A stretch of DNA of 36,422 bases from an uncultured Oscillospiraceae bacterium (GTDB lineage: Bacteria > Bacillota > Clostridia > Oscillospirales > Oscillospiraceae): positions 1 through 36,422 of the forward strand of contig CANRHK010000003.1 in assembly GCA_947630395.1 (NCBI GenBank), written 5' to 3'. The notes under the pieces were generated by a model, which saw nothing but the letters and a program-made list of their open reading frames with translations, did no database searches and had not been told where the DNA came from. The stretch's first letter is position 1. The number at the start of each line of letters is the position of its first letter. The position numbers and the translations under genes were made by a program. Shown here in pieces: positions 1-8,155 of this stretch.

Positions 1-11
1 GCAGCCGCGGC

Positions 12-51
12 AAGAAAAAGACCAGGTAGGGGGCGAAGCCCCCCTTGCCTG
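12..51 (-). terminator. Intrinsic terminator of the ABC-2 exporter operon
   Basis: On the minus strand an imperfect stem (CAGGCAAGGGGGC / GCCCCCTACCTG around a TTC loop) is followed by GTCTTTTTCTTG, a T-rich tract. It lies about 30 bases after the stop codon of the last exporter gene, where the operon's transcript should end. The first 80 bases of the window hold nothing else I can support; a short plus-strand reading frame open from base 1 to 102 has no recognisable sequence. Confidence 0.7.
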
Positions 52-80
52 ATCTCCCATCCTATGGTAGAATACATTCG

Positions 81-854
81 CTATGACCCGGTGGAGCAGT
101 AATGCGCCACCCCCAGCCGCCAAATCAGGAGACAGGGAATCAAAAACACCAGCGAGATCACGGGCAGCAGTCCGTACCACCCTGGCCCCCGGTCCAGCAG
201 ATATTGCAGGGGCCAATACTGCACCAGTGCCAGCGGCACCAGGAAGGTGAGTACGTACAAAACCCCCTTGCCGTAGACGCCAAAGGGATACTTCCCATAC
301 TCCCTGGCCCCGTCGGTGAAGATGTTCATGACCTCCAGCCCCTCCAGGGTGAAGAAGCACAGGGCAGCGTAGACGAGAAACAGCCCGAAGAACACGCAGG
401 CCCCGCAGAGAATCATAAGAACCAGGACGGCGGCCTTGGCCGCTGTCCACTGGACCGCGCCGGATTGAATGGCCCATGCCAACATCGCCACCGCCTGAAT
501 CAGCCGTGCCAGCATGGTGGGCTTCAGGTCCTGGCACAGAATCTGCGCTACCAGAGACCGGGGCCGCACCAGAATGCGGTCGAACTGCGCCTCCCGCAGA
601 ATTTTGGGAAAAGCGTCAAAGCCTCGGGCGAAGCACTCCGCCAGGGACGTGGCGGACAGTATCACCGAGAAGCACAGCGCCAACTGGGGAAGACTGTATC
701 CCCCGATGTCCCCGAACCGCTCCAGGAGAAAGATCACCCCCAAAAAGCAGTTGGTGGTGATCAGCAGATGGCCCAAGCAGCTGAGGAAGAAGGACGCCTT
801 GTAGGCCATGGCGCTCTTGAGATGGATGGCCAGAAATTTGAAGTATATTCTCAT
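81..854 (-). CDS. ABC-2 type exporter permease (COG3694-like)
   Basis: This 257-residue integral membrane protein is the third gene of a three-gene exporter operon. Six hydrophobic segments are visible, including an N-terminal one around residues 24-45 and a strongly hydrophobic pair around 140-170. The stretch 'FDRILVRPRS' is typical of the COG3694/DUF990 permease family, which pairs with a COG4587 permease and a COG4586 ATPase. The ATG at 854 is preceded by GGAGG, which lies in the end of the upstream gene; the intergenic gap is 3 bases, so translation is probably coupled. Known systems of this three-part type export drugs, lipids or peptides, but the substrate here cannot be read from the sequence. 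Confidence 0.85.
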   Translation of the reverse strand: MRIYFKFLAIHLKSAMAYKASFFLSCLGHLLITTNCFLGVIFLLERFGDIGGYSLPQLALCFSVILSATSLAECFARGFDAFPKILREAQFDRILVRPRSLVAQILCQDLKPTMLARLIQAVAMLAWAIQSGAVQWTAAKAAVLVLMILCGACVFFGLFLVYAALCFFTLEGLEVMNIFTDGAREYGKYPFGVYGKGVLYVLTFLVPLALVQYWPLQYLLDRGPGWYGLLPVISLVFLIPCLLIWRLGVAHYCSTGS

Positions 855-857
855 CTC

Positions 858-1661
858 TCAACCTCCCGCGATGACCGTCCGGCGGAGGCCGGCGCGCATG
901 AGGGCGTAGCCCCCGGCGATGAGGACTGCGGCCCAGAAAACCTGGAGTCCCATGGCCGCCGGAATGTCCGCCCCGGCGATGTCCCCGCCGAAGATCCGGA
1001 GGGGCACATTCTGCATGGCCCCGAAGGGGGACAATTCCGCTATCTGCCGCAGCCCCTCCGGCAGGAAGGGCAGGGGCACAATGGCCCCGCCCAGCAGGTC
1101 CGCCGCCGCCACCGACAGCACCGTCACCCCGTTGGTGTCCGTCATGTGGAAGGTGAGGGCGTAGACAAAGAGGCTGAAGGCGCAGACCACCACCAGCATG
1201 AGCGCGGTGGACAGCAGGAACAGAGCGAACACCGCCGGGGACACCCGCAGCCGCAGGCCCCAGGGCGCGGGGAGGAGGACCCCCAGGAGGATGACGGGCA
1301 ATGCCCGCAGCAGCCCCCGGCTGAGCCGCACCGCCAGGGAGCGGGCCATCCACATGCCGTAGAGGTCCGTGGGCCGGACCAGCTCATAGGCCACCGACCC
1401 GGTGCGGACGGAGTCAATGATTTCCCACTCCCAGTTCCACAAGGCGAAGAAGGTCAGAAACGCCTGCTGGAGCCAGACATAGGCGGCCAGGGCCTCCATG
1501 CCCATGGGGAACCGCTCCGGGTGCTCCAGCCAGAAGGCCCGGTAGATCAGGATCTCCATGCCGCCCCAGACAAATTGGGTGCTGAGGCCCGCCAGGGCCG
1601 CCGCCCGGTACTGGAGCCCCGCCATCAGGCGCATCTTGAAGAAGGACAGATATTTCCTCAT
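858..1661 (-). CDS. ABC-2 type exporter permease (COG4587-like)
   Basis: This 267-residue membrane protein is the second gene of the exporter operon. The N-terminus 'MRKYLSFFKMRLMAGLQYR' and the 'GSVAYELVRPTDLYGMWMARSL' region match the usual shape of COG4587 permeases, with about six membrane segments. The start at 1661 has GAGGAGG about nine bases upstream, and the gap to the ATPase stop is 12 bases. It should form the heterodimeric membrane channel with the downstream permease, driven by the ATPase encoded just upstream. The substrate is unknown. Confidence 0.85.
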   Translation of the reverse strand: MRKYLSFFKMRLMAGLQYRAAALAGLSTQFVWGGMEILIYRAFWLEHPERFPMGMEALAAYVWLQQAFLTFFALWNWEWEIIDSVRTGSVAYELVRPTDLYGMWMARSLAVRLSRGLLRALPVILLGVLLPAPWGLRLRVSPAVFALFLLSTALMLVVVCAFSLFVYALTFHMTDTNGVTVLSVAAADLLGGAIVPLPFLPEGLRQIAELSPFGAMQNVPLRIFGGDIAGADIPAAMGLQVFWAAVLIAGGYALMRAGLRRTVIAGG

Positions 1662-1673
1662 TCCGCCGCCTCC

Positions 1674-2471
1674 TCAGATGCCGAAGCGGCGGTACAGGTC
1701 CGCCACGGACTCCTCGGTGGAGAGGTTCTCCCCGGCCGTGGAGCGGATGAGGGCCGTGTCGCCGTCCAGCAGGAGCCGTCCCTTGCCGATGAGCAGCACC
1801 CGGGAGCACAGGGCGTCGATGTCCTGCATGTCGTGGGTGGTGAGGAGCACCGTGGTGCCGCAGAGGCGGTTCTGCTCCAGGATGAAGGATCGCACCTTCA
1901 GCTTGCTCACCGCGTCCAGGCCGATGGTGGGCTCGTCCAGGAACAGCACCTCCGGCCCATGGAGCAGCGCCGCCGCGATCTCGCACCGCATCCGCTGGCC
2001 CAGGGACAGCATCCGGGCCGGGGTTTTCAGCAGGTCGCCAAGGTCCAGCAGTTCCGTCAGCCGGTCCAGGTTCCCCTGGAATGTCCCCTCCGGCACCCGG
2101 TAGATATCCTTCAAGAGAAGGAAAGACTCCATCACCGGCACGTCCCACCACAGCTGGCTGCGCTGGCCGAAGACCACCCCCAGCCGGGCTACGTGCTTTT
2201 TCCGATCCGCCCAGGGCGTCAGGCCGTTCACGGTGCAGTCCCCGCTGTCGGGCCGCAGAATGCCGCTGAGGATCTTGATGGTGGTGCTCTTGCCCGCGCC
2301 GTTGGGGCCGATGTAGCCCACAATCTGGCCGTCGGGGATGGTGAAGGTCATGTCCCGCAGAGCGGGAATTTCCGTGTATGTCCGGGAGAACAGACTTTTC
2401 ACCGCGTTTCCCAGTCCGGCCTCCCGGCGCCGGACCCGGTAGGTTTTGCAGATCCCTCGCATTTCTATCAT
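1674..2471 (-). CDS. ABC exporter ATP-binding protein (COG4586/NatA-like)
   Basis: This 265-residue cytoplasmic ATPase powers the exporter. It has a Walker A (GPNGAGKST), a signature written LSLGQRMR, a Walker B with D-loop (VLFLDEPTIGLD) and a switch histidine in LLTTHD. I start at the ATG at 2471 (MIEMRGICKTYRV) because AAGGAGCG lies just before it and homology begins there; the ORF track extends 40 residues further upstream through non-conserved sequence. The long insertion before the first strand (REAGLGNAVKSLFSRTY) is typical of COG4586 ATPases. It is the first gene of a three-gene operon read from the promoter at 2677-2705. Confidence 0.9.
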   Translation of the reverse strand: MIEMRGICKTYRVRRREAGLGNAVKSLFSRTYTEIPALRDMTFTIPDGQIVGYIGPNGAGKSTTIKILSGILRPDSGDCTVNGLTPWADRKKHVARLGVVFGQRSQLWWDVPVMESFLLLKDIYRVPEGTFQGNLDRLTELLDLGDLLKTPARMLSLGQRMRCEIAAALLHGPEVLFLDEPTIGLDAVSKLKVRSFILEQNRLCGTTVLLTTHDMQDIDALCSRVLLIGKGRLLLDGDTALIRSTAGENLSTEESVADLYRRFGI

Positions 2472-2676
2472 CGTTTTCGCTCCTTTTTGAGGGCCCGCCA
2501 AGGGGCCCCGAAATAGCCCCGGCCCGGTCAGACCAGAGGACGGCCATTGGGAAGCCTTCGTGGCCTTAAGGGCAGCCGGGAAATATTTCATCAGGAACCG
2601 CGCGGGCGGTCACGAGCCTGTCCCGCGCCAGACAAAATACCCTCTTTTCGTCCGCAAGTTGGCGAAAAGGACTTAT
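2472..2676 (-). other. GC-rich 5' leader of the exporter operon
   Basis: About 200 bases lie between the predicted transcription start near 2670 and the ATPase start codon. No conserved coding sequence is visible. Just before the ribosome binding site the minus strand has GGGCCCCTTGGCGGGCCC, a six-pair stem. The leader matches no riboswitch I recognise. The rest of this intergenic region, up to 2768, holds the exporter promoter and the amylosucrase ribosome binding site. Confidence 0.4.
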
Positions 2677-2705
2677 ATTTTACCGCATTTGAATAAATTT
2701 GTCAA
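2677..2705 (-). promoter_or_regulatory. Sigma-A promoter for the exporter operon
   Basis: On the minus strand TTGACA is followed by 17 bases and then TAAAAT. The -35 is at 2700-2705 and the -10 at 2677-2682. This is near consensus and well placed to read the ABC exporter operon. Confidence 0.8.
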
Positions 2706-2768
2706 GAAATTTTTAGGACCGATGGGATTTCCCGGGAAATACATCCCACGGAGAAAGGACGGAGAACC

Positions 2769-4616
2769 ATGACCCGGACAGACAAGGGAGTATTTGAGGC
2801 GCGCCTGGCGCGGCACTATGACGAGCTGAGGCGGCTCTATTTAGATCTCTACCACGGTGACACAGCCGCCTTTGACTGCTTTGTGGAGATGCTGCGCCGC
2901 TGCTGGGCGGACAGGAAGGAGGCCCTGCGGGAGCAGGACGCGGCGCGGGAGGCGGACCCCAGCTGGTACCGCCGCCAGGATATCCTGGGCATGATGCTCT
3001 ATGTGAACGCCTTCGCTAAAACGCTGAAGGGCGTGGAGGAGAAGCTGCCCTATTTGAGGGAGTGCGGGATCAACTATCTCCACCTGATGCCCCTGCTCCA
3101 GAGCCCCAAGGGCCGCAGCGACGGCGGCTACGCGGTGGCGGACTTCCGCACCGTCCAGCCCGAGCTGGGCGCCATGGAGGATTTGGAGGAGTTGGCGGAC
3201 GCCTGCCGGGAGAGCAACATGTGCGTGTGCCTGGACTTCGTCATGAACCACACCAGCGAGGACCACGAGTGGGCGAAAAAGGCCCGGGCCGGGGAGCCCG
3301 GCTACCGGGAGCGGTACTTCTTCTATGACAGCTGGGATATCCCACGTGAGTTTGAAAAGACCGTCCCCCAGGTGTTCCCCACCACCGCGCCGGGCAGCTT
3401 CACCGCTCTTCCCGACTGCGGCCAGATCGTCATGACCAGCTTCTACCCCTACCAGTGGGATCTGAACTACGGCAATCCCGTGGTCTTCAACGACATGACG
3501 GAGAACATGCTGTTTCTGGCCAACCGGGGCATGGACGTCATCCGGCTGGACGCCATCCCCTATATCTGGAAGGAGCTGGGCACCAACTGCCGGAACCTGC
3601 CCCAGGTCCACACCCTGTCCCGGATGCTGCGCATGGCATGTGAGATCGTCTGCCCCAGCGTGCTGCTGCTGGGGGAAGTGGTCATGGAGCCCGCCAAGGT
3701 GGCCCCCTACTTCGGCACCCCGGAGAAGCCGGAGTGCCACATGCTCTACAACGTCACCACCATGTGCACCACCTGGCACACCCTAGCCACCGGGGACGTG
3801 TCCCTCCTCAAGCGGCAGATGGAGGCGGTGTGCGCCCTGCCCAGGGATTTCCTGTTTTTGAACTACCTCCGCTGCCACGACGATATCGGCTGGGGCTTGG
3901 ACTACCCCTGGCTGGGGGAGCGCTTCGGCCAGTGGGAGACGCCCCACAAGAAGTACCTCAACGATTACTTCACCGGCAAGTGGCCTGACAGCGTCAGCCG
4001 GGGCGAGCTCTACAACGACGACCCCCGCCTGGGGGACGCCAGGCTCTGCGGCACCACGGCCTCCCTCTGCGGCCTGGAGACGGCGGCGGAGAGCGGCGAC
4101 GCCGACCGCCTGGCTCGCGCTGTTGCCTGCGATCTGACCCTCCACGCCTGGATGCTGTCCCAGAGCGGCATCCCGGTGATCTACAGCGGGGACGAGGTGG
4201 GGCGGTTCAACGACTACACCTACCACGACGATCCGGACAAGGCCGCCGACAGCCGGTACATCCACCGGGGGAACTTCCAGTGGGATAGGGCGGAGCTGCG
4301 TACTGACCCGGACACCTATCAGGGGAAGATGTTCGAGGGCCTGCGCCGCCTGGAGACCATCCGGGGGTCGGAGCCCTGCTTCAGCGCGGACGCCGACGTG
4401 TGGGTGGAGGACAGCGGCAGCAGCCACGTGCTGGCCCTCTGCCGGAAGGTGGGGGAGCGGGAGCTGGTGTGCCTCTACAACTTCAGCGACCAGTTTGTCA
4501 GCGCCGGGGTGGCGCGGGAGGAAGCCTACCGGGAGCTGATGTACGGTACATACTACGAGCAGATCCGCAACATCACCCTCTGGCCCAACGGCTTCGCCTG
4601 GCTGCTGCGGGAGTGA
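2769..4616 (+). CDS. Amylosucrase-type GH13 glycoside hydrolase/transglucosylase
   Basis: This 615-residue cytoplasmic enzyme belongs to GH13, with closest resemblance to amylosucrase (subfamily 4), which makes alpha-1,4-glucan from sucrose and releases fructose. The order is an all-helical N-terminal domain (about 1-70), a TIM barrel and a small C-terminal beta domain. Visible landmarks are DGGYAV near residue 118, DFVMNH near 156, the nucleophile in VIRLDAIPYIW (Asp261), the acid/base in LLGEVVME (Glu303) and the transition-state Asp371 in CHDDIGW. The sequence after the nucleophile (IWKELGT) is typical of amylosucrases and not of ordinary amylases. There is no signal peptide. The gene is monocistronic, starts behind GGACGGAGAACC and ends at a strong hairpin. 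A sucrose phosphorylase or sucrose hydrolase activity is a possible alternative. Confidence 0.85.
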   Translation: MTRTDKGVFEARLARHYDELRRLYLDLYHGDTAAFDCFVEMLRRCWADRKEALREQDAAREADPSWYRRQDILGMMLYVNAFAKTLKGVEEKLPYLRECGINYLHLMPLLQSPKGRSDGGYAVADFRTVQPELGAMEDLEELADACRESNMCVCLDFVMNHTSEDHEWAKKARAGEPGYRERYFFYDSWDIPREFEKTVPQVFPTTAPGSFTALPDCGQIVMTSFYPYQWDLNYGNPVVFNDMTENMLFLANRGMDVIRLDAIPYIWKELGTNCRNLPQVHTLSRMLRMACEIVCPSVLLLGEVVMEPAKVAPYFGTPEKPECHMLYNVTTMCTTWHTLATGDVSLLKRQMEAVCALPRDFLFLNYLRCHDDIGWGLDYPWLGERFGQWETPHKKYLNDYFTGKWPDSVSRGELYNDDPRLGDARLCGTTASLCGLETAAESGDADRLARAVACDLTLHAWMLSQSGIPVIYSGDEVGRFNDYTYHDDPDKAADSRYIHRGNFQWDRAELRTDPDTYQGKMFEGLRRLETIRGSEPCFSADADVWVEDSGSSHVLALCRKVGERELVCLYNFSDQFVSAGVAREEAYRELMYGTYYEQIRNITLWPNGFAWLLRE

Positions 4617-4640
4617 GCCTGACAGCCTTCCGGGCTTTAC

Positions 4641-4691
4641 AGGAAGGACCCCGGGGCTGTGCGTTTTACGCACAGCCCCGGGGTCCCTCCT
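4641..4691. terminator. Bidirectional terminator hairpin
   Basis: A 23-base arm with one mismatch (AGGAAGGACCCCGGGGCTG...) pairs across a TTTTA loop. It sits between the convergent amylosucrase and lipoprotein genes and can stop both transcripts. The T-tracts are poor, so it may act mainly as a very stable stem. Confidence 0.75.
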
Positions 4692-4709
4692 CTGCTCTCC
4701 CGGCCAGCG

Positions 4710-5216
4710 TCAGGACGCGGCGGCAGAGGAAGTGTAGGTGATGGCGCTGACCTGGTCATTTTCCACAAGGAAGGTGAGGGTGGAGGATCCTTTCTCATAA
4801 ATGAGGGCGGTGCCGGTGGCCTCTACCGGTTCGCCGTAGGATGCGGTTACATCGGCCCTGGGAGAGCCGATGCGGATGCCCTCCGGCGTGGATACCGTGT
4901 CGTCCATCAGCTCAATGCTCAGCACGTAGTCCACGCCGTCCTGGGGGTAGGTGCGGATGATGACGCTGCCGTAGGTGTAGACCTTATCCATGCCCTGGAA
5001 AGCGCAGGACTCCGACTCGAAGTAGCTGGTGGGGTCCCCCAGCTGCCCGGCGATGGGGGCCATCTCCGCGTCTACCGCCACCTCCACGCCCTTGAGGGTA
5101 AAGCGGTAGGTATCCGCCGCGCCGCCCTGGCCCTGTCCGCCGTTGTTGGAACCGCCGCAGGCGGCCAGCGCCAGGCACAGCGCCGCCGCTAACATCAGTG
5201 CTATCCGTTTCTTCAT
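4710..5216 (-). CDS. Small lipoprotein of unknown function, last gene of the dlt-like operon
   Basis: This 168-residue protein has a lipoprotein signal peptide (MKKRIALMLAAALCLALAAC, lipidated Cys20) followed by a Gly/Asn/Gln-rich tether and a single mainly beta domain of about 130 residues. I recognise no enzyme motif. The phrases FTLKGVEV and GIRIGSPRADVTASYGEP recall small repeated sensor or scaffold folds found in Firmicute lipoproteins (BLIP/SmpA-like), but that is weak. I prefer the ATG at 5216 over the track's 5237 because the signal peptide starts there. It follows the SGNH-like gene by 35 bases and is probably co-transcribed. Confidence 0.75.
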   Translation of the reverse strand: MKKRIALMLAAALCLALAACGGSNNGGQGQGGAADTYRFTLKGVEVAVDAEMAPIAGQLGDPTSYFESESCAFQGMDKVYTYGSVIIRTYPQDGVDYVLSIELMDDTVSTPEGIRIGSPRADVTASYGEPVEATGTALIYEKGSSTLTFLVENDQVSAITYTSSAAAS

Positions 5217-5251
5217 TGCAGGTAACCTCTTTTCCATTTTGTTGTAAAGGC

Positions 5252-6325
5252 TTATTGGATCGCGTTGGATCCAAAGGAAACCAGTCGGCCGTATTGCTCC
5301 AGCTCGTCATACTGCCGCTGTTTCATCTGGTTGTAAAAGGCGGTCTTCTCCGCCCACACGGAGGCGTAGCCCTCTTCGTTCCGGTAGTCGGTGAGATCGT
5401 AGTTCTCCTTCAGATAAGCCCCGAAATACCGGGCCATCTTCTCCGCGCCCCGGGTGTTCAGGTGGAGGCCCCCGTCATAGGTGTCCACCCTCATATCCAG
5501 GCCGATCTCCTCCCGGAGGGGGATATAGTTGATGTAGGGCAGACTGTTTTCCTCCGCGAAGGACGCAATCTGCTCGTCCCACTGGCCGTACCAGTGGGGA
5601 TACTCCGTGGGGGCTTTGATAAGGACCAGGTCGATGCCCTTCTCCCGGCAGAGGTCCGTCATCTTTTGCAGATAGGACATGGCGTTCTCCCCCAGGGCGT
5701 AGTCCGCCAGGGGCGCGGGAGGCGGAAAGCCGGTCTGGGCCTTGGTGTCCACCCGCATGTAGTAGCCGCTGTGGGTCACCAAATCCTTGGTAAACAGGTG
5801 TTCCACATCGTCCGAGGCCAGCCCGTCCCAGCGGGAGTGGTAGCGGAGGAGGGGAAAGACGTATTCGATGAAGTGCTCCTCCTCCGTCATGGAGGCCAGG
5901 ATGCCCTTCACCTTGGAGGAGGACCAGCGCATGCCGTCCAGGCTCATGCGGTTGTACGCCTCACTCTGAGGCTCGTTGTACTTCAAGGCCAGGACGTTGT
6001 AGACCACCACCTTGGGCGTCTCATACCGGAGGGCGTCCTCCAGCAGGTAGTAGGACTGCCATGCCAGCTGTTGGGCGCTGCCCCGGATATAGCTGGTGAT
6101 GCCGTACTCCTCCCACAGTGTGACGGTGGAGAAATTCTCGTATACCTCGCAGTCCCCGATGCACAGCACCTCGTGGTCCGTGGTCTCCCGGTAGTATTCC
6201 TCCACCATGGAGCCCTCCACGATACCGGTCTGGTACTTGGGGACAAGCAGTCTTTGCAGCAGATACAGACATGCGATGGTCGCCAGCGCCACTGCCGCGC
6301 CGGAGATCAGAGCGGAACGCTTCAT
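5252..6325 (-). CDS. DltD-like SGNH-fold membrane-anchored protein with Cys in the nucleophile position
   Basis: This 357-residue protein has one N-terminal membrane helix (about 6-26) and an extracytoplasmic domain of SGNH/GDSL type. Block I reads LCIGDCEVYENF, so the usual GDS serine is Cys59. A block V-like motif is in DGGLHLNTRG (Asp284, His288). The position after the MBOAT gene corresponds to DltD, the extracytoplasmic partner that hands the acyl group to teichoic acid in classical dlt operons. The track's start is a GTG at 6334 directly after the preceding TAG; I prefer the ATG at 6325, which has AGGTGAG at good spacing. It may act through Cys or be a non-catalytic transfer partner. 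Confidence 0.75.
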   Translation of the reverse strand: MKRSALISGAAVALATIACLYLLQRLLVPKYQTGIVEGSMVEEYYRETTDHEVLCIGDCEVYENFSTVTLWEEYGITSYIRGSAQQLAWQSYYLLEDALRYETPKVVVYNVLALKYNEPQSEAYNRMSLDGMRWSSSKVKGILASMTEEEHFIEYVFPLLRYHSRWDGLASDDVEHLFTKDLVTHSGYYMRVDTKAQTGFPPPAPLADYALGENAMSYLQKMTDLCREKGIDLVLIKAPTEYPHWYGQWDEQIASFAEENSLPYINYIPLREEIGLDMRVDTYDGGLHLNTRGAEKMARYFGAYLKENYDLTDYRNEEGYASVWAEKTAFYNQMKQRQYDELEQYGRLVSFGSNAIQ

Positions 6326-6334
6326 ACCACTCAC

Positions 6335-7918
6335 CTAGAACTGATTGTAGATAAATTGCGTGGAATCGTAGCCCACGCCGTAGGCCCCGAAGATCAGGAT
6401 GGCCACCAGCAGCAGCGCCATGGCGCCGTAGCTGACCGCCCGGGGCCGGGCGTACAGCGCCTGTCGGACGCTGCCGTACCGGGCCTGAAACAGGCTCACG
6501 CCCAGCACAACGGCAAACCCGGCCAGGAGCACGGCGTAGTCCGCCCCGCTGAGGCCGATTTTCAGCAGGGAACCATCTGTAAAGACGGAGAAGCGGAAGC
6601 GGGTGAACATGGTGCCCACCATCCGGAAGGTCAGGGGCACGTCGCGGTAGCAGTCGAACATCCGGACGCAGCTCATGAGCAGAAAAGTGCGGATGATCTG
6701 AAAGGCCTCGTAGGGCGCCTTGCCCCGCACAGGGAAGCGGGCGTGAAAGCGGCTGTAGAGGGGCTCCAGCTCCTGGGAGGCCATGATGACCGCGAAGTTC
6801 ATAAGGCCCCACATGATGAAGTTCCACGCCGCGCCGTGCCACACGCCGGTGGTGAGCCACACGACAAAGCAGGACAGGTACACCGGCACCCGCTTTCCCA
6901 TGGCCTGACCCAGGTGCTCCCGGGACCATTTGGACAGCTTCAGCATGGGCCGGCAGACGGAGACCGGGTAGAAGATGTAGTCGGTGAACCAGGTGCCCAT
7001 AGTGATGTGCCACCGGTTCCAATACTCCTTGATATTTTTGGAGAAGTAGGGGAGATGGAAGTTCTCCGCCACCCGGATGCCCATGGCCTCGGCCAGGCCG
7101 ATGGTGATGTCGATGCCGCCGGTGAAGTCGCAGTAGAGCTCAAAGGCGTAGAACAGCATGGCCACAAACACGTAGGCCCCGGTGTAGGCGTCCGTATGCT
7201 GGATCAGGGAGGTGACGCCGGTGATGATGCGGTCGGCGATGACCACCTTTTTGAAGTAGCCCCACAGCACCCGGGTCAGGCCGAAGGTGACGGCTTTCCC
7301 GTCAAAGGGGTGCCCGCAGTAGAGGGTGCGGGAGAGGTCGCCGTAGCGGCTGATGGGGCCCTGGACCATCTGGGGGAAGAAGGACACAAAGAGCGCCAGG
7401 CGGAAGAGATTCCGCTCCGCCGCCTGCTTCCCCCGGTAGACATCGATGACGTAGCCCATGGTCTGGAAGGTGTAGAAGGAGATGCCCATGGGCACCAGAA
7501 TGTCCACCGTTTGCAGATGCGCCGCGCCGTGGAGAAGGGCGTTGACGTTGTGGATGACGAAGTTGGTGTACTTGGTCACCGCCAGGATGCCCATATTCAG
7601 CAGCAGACAGGCCAGCAGCCAGCGCCATTTCCGGGCCTTGAAGCCGGCCTTGCAGGCGCGCTTCTCCTCCCGGGTGAGGGCGGGGTGGGTCTGGAGATAC
7701 CGCTTCTGCTCCCCGGCGATGTCTTCCAGTCGGACGGCCATCAGGTAGGCCGAAACGGTGGTCACCAGCAGGAAGAACAGATAGCGCCAGTCCGCCAGGG
7801 CGTAGAAGCCGTAGCTGGCCGCCAGGAGGAGGGGCCATTGCCAGCGCCGGGGCACCAGATAGTACGCCGCCAGCAGCGCCGAGGCGAAAGCGACGAAGCC
7901 GTAGGATGTGAACAGCAT
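6335..7918 (-). CDS. MBOAT-family membrane O-acyltransferase (DltB/AlgI-like)
   Basis: This 527-residue polytopic protein has about 10-12 membrane segments and the MBOAT signature. FFPQMVQGPISRYGDL is near residue 185, ENFHLPYFSKNIKEYWNRWHIT near 285, and the catalytic histidine is in TTGVWHGAAWNFIMWG near 360. MBOAT proteins of this class move an acyl or aminoacyl group from a carrier across the membrane onto an envelope polymer. The gene follows the carrier protein by six bases and precedes the SGNH-like partner, the dltB position. The length exceeds classical DltB (about 400) and fits the AlgI/PatA type, so the acceptor may be a polysaccharide and not lipoteichoic acid. Confidence 0.85.
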   Translation of the reverse strand: MLFTSYGFVAFASALLAAYYLVPRRWQWPLLLAASYGFYALADWRYLFFLLVTTVSAYLMAVRLEDIAGEQKRYLQTHPALTREEKRACKAGFKARKWRWLLACLLLNMGILAVTKYTNFVIHNVNALLHGAAHLQTVDILVPMGISFYTFQTMGYVIDVYRGKQAAERNLFRLALFVSFFPQMVQGPISRYGDLSRTLYCGHPFDGKAVTFGLTRVLWGYFKKVVIADRIITGVTSLIQHTDAYTGAYVFVAMLFYAFELYCDFTGGIDITIGLAEAMGIRVAENFHLPYFSKNIKEYWNRWHITMGTWFTDYIFYPVSVCRPMLKLSKWSREHLGQAMGKRVPVYLSCFVVWLTTGVWHGAAWNFIMWGLMNFAVIMASQELEPLYSRFHARFPVRGKAPYEAFQIIRTFLLMSCVRMFDCYRDVPLTFRMVGTMFTRFRFSVFTDGSLLKIGLSGADYAVLLAGFAVVLGVSLFQARYGSVRQALYARPRAVSYGAMALLLVAILIFGAYGVGYDSTQFIYNQF

Positions 7919-7924
7919 AGGGCC

Positions 7925-8152
7925 TTATTCGTCCTCCAGCCGTTCAATGAGGGCGTAGAGGGCCTGGGCGGAGTTGAAGTTCTCGGGCACGATCTCCTCG
8001 GCGGGGATGGCCACGTCGAACTCCGCGCTGACCTCGGAGATAATGGCGATGATATCCAGGGAGTCCAGGATCTTGTCATCCACCAGAGCGCCGCAGGTCT
8101 CGAAATCCACCTCCGGGTGGATATCCTCCAGAATTTGCAACAGACGGTCCAT
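7925..8152 (-). CDS. Acyl/aminoacyl carrier protein (DltC-like)
   Basis: This 75-residue acidic four-helix carrier has the phosphopantetheine site in KILDSLDIIAII (the serine of DSL). It should receive an activated acid, probably an amino acid, from the adenylation enzyme encoded three bases upstream and deliver it to the MBOAT protein. AAGGAG in the end of the adenylation gene provides the ribosome binding site. A fatty acid carrier role is unlikely given the neighbours. Confidence 0.88.
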   Translation of the reverse strand: MDRLLQILEDIHPEVDFETCGALVDDKILDSLDIIAIISEVSAEFDVAIPAEEIVPENFNSAQALYALIERLEDE

Positions 8153-8155
8153 CGA

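Noticed and set aside
1-102. The C-terminal end of a plus-strand gene, open from base 1 to 102
   Set aside because: The 33 visible codons are low in information and overlap both the terminator and the permease end; nothing supports a real gene.
102-2516. An 804-codon plus-strand ORF, and similar long ones at 19069-20916 and 34747-36213
   Set aside because: They are shadows of the exporter operon, the cytX-thiD genes and the binding-protein gene. None has a motif or start signal.
2700-2768. A plus-strand TTGTCA promoter for the amylosucrase gene
   Set aside because: The 17-base spaced -10 would be ATGGGA, which is not a credible match; I could not identify the true promoter.
6326-6334. GTG start of the SGNH-like gene at 6334
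   Set aside because: It lies directly after the preceding stop codon without its own ribosome binding site, whereas the ATG at 6325 has AGGTGAG at good spacing.
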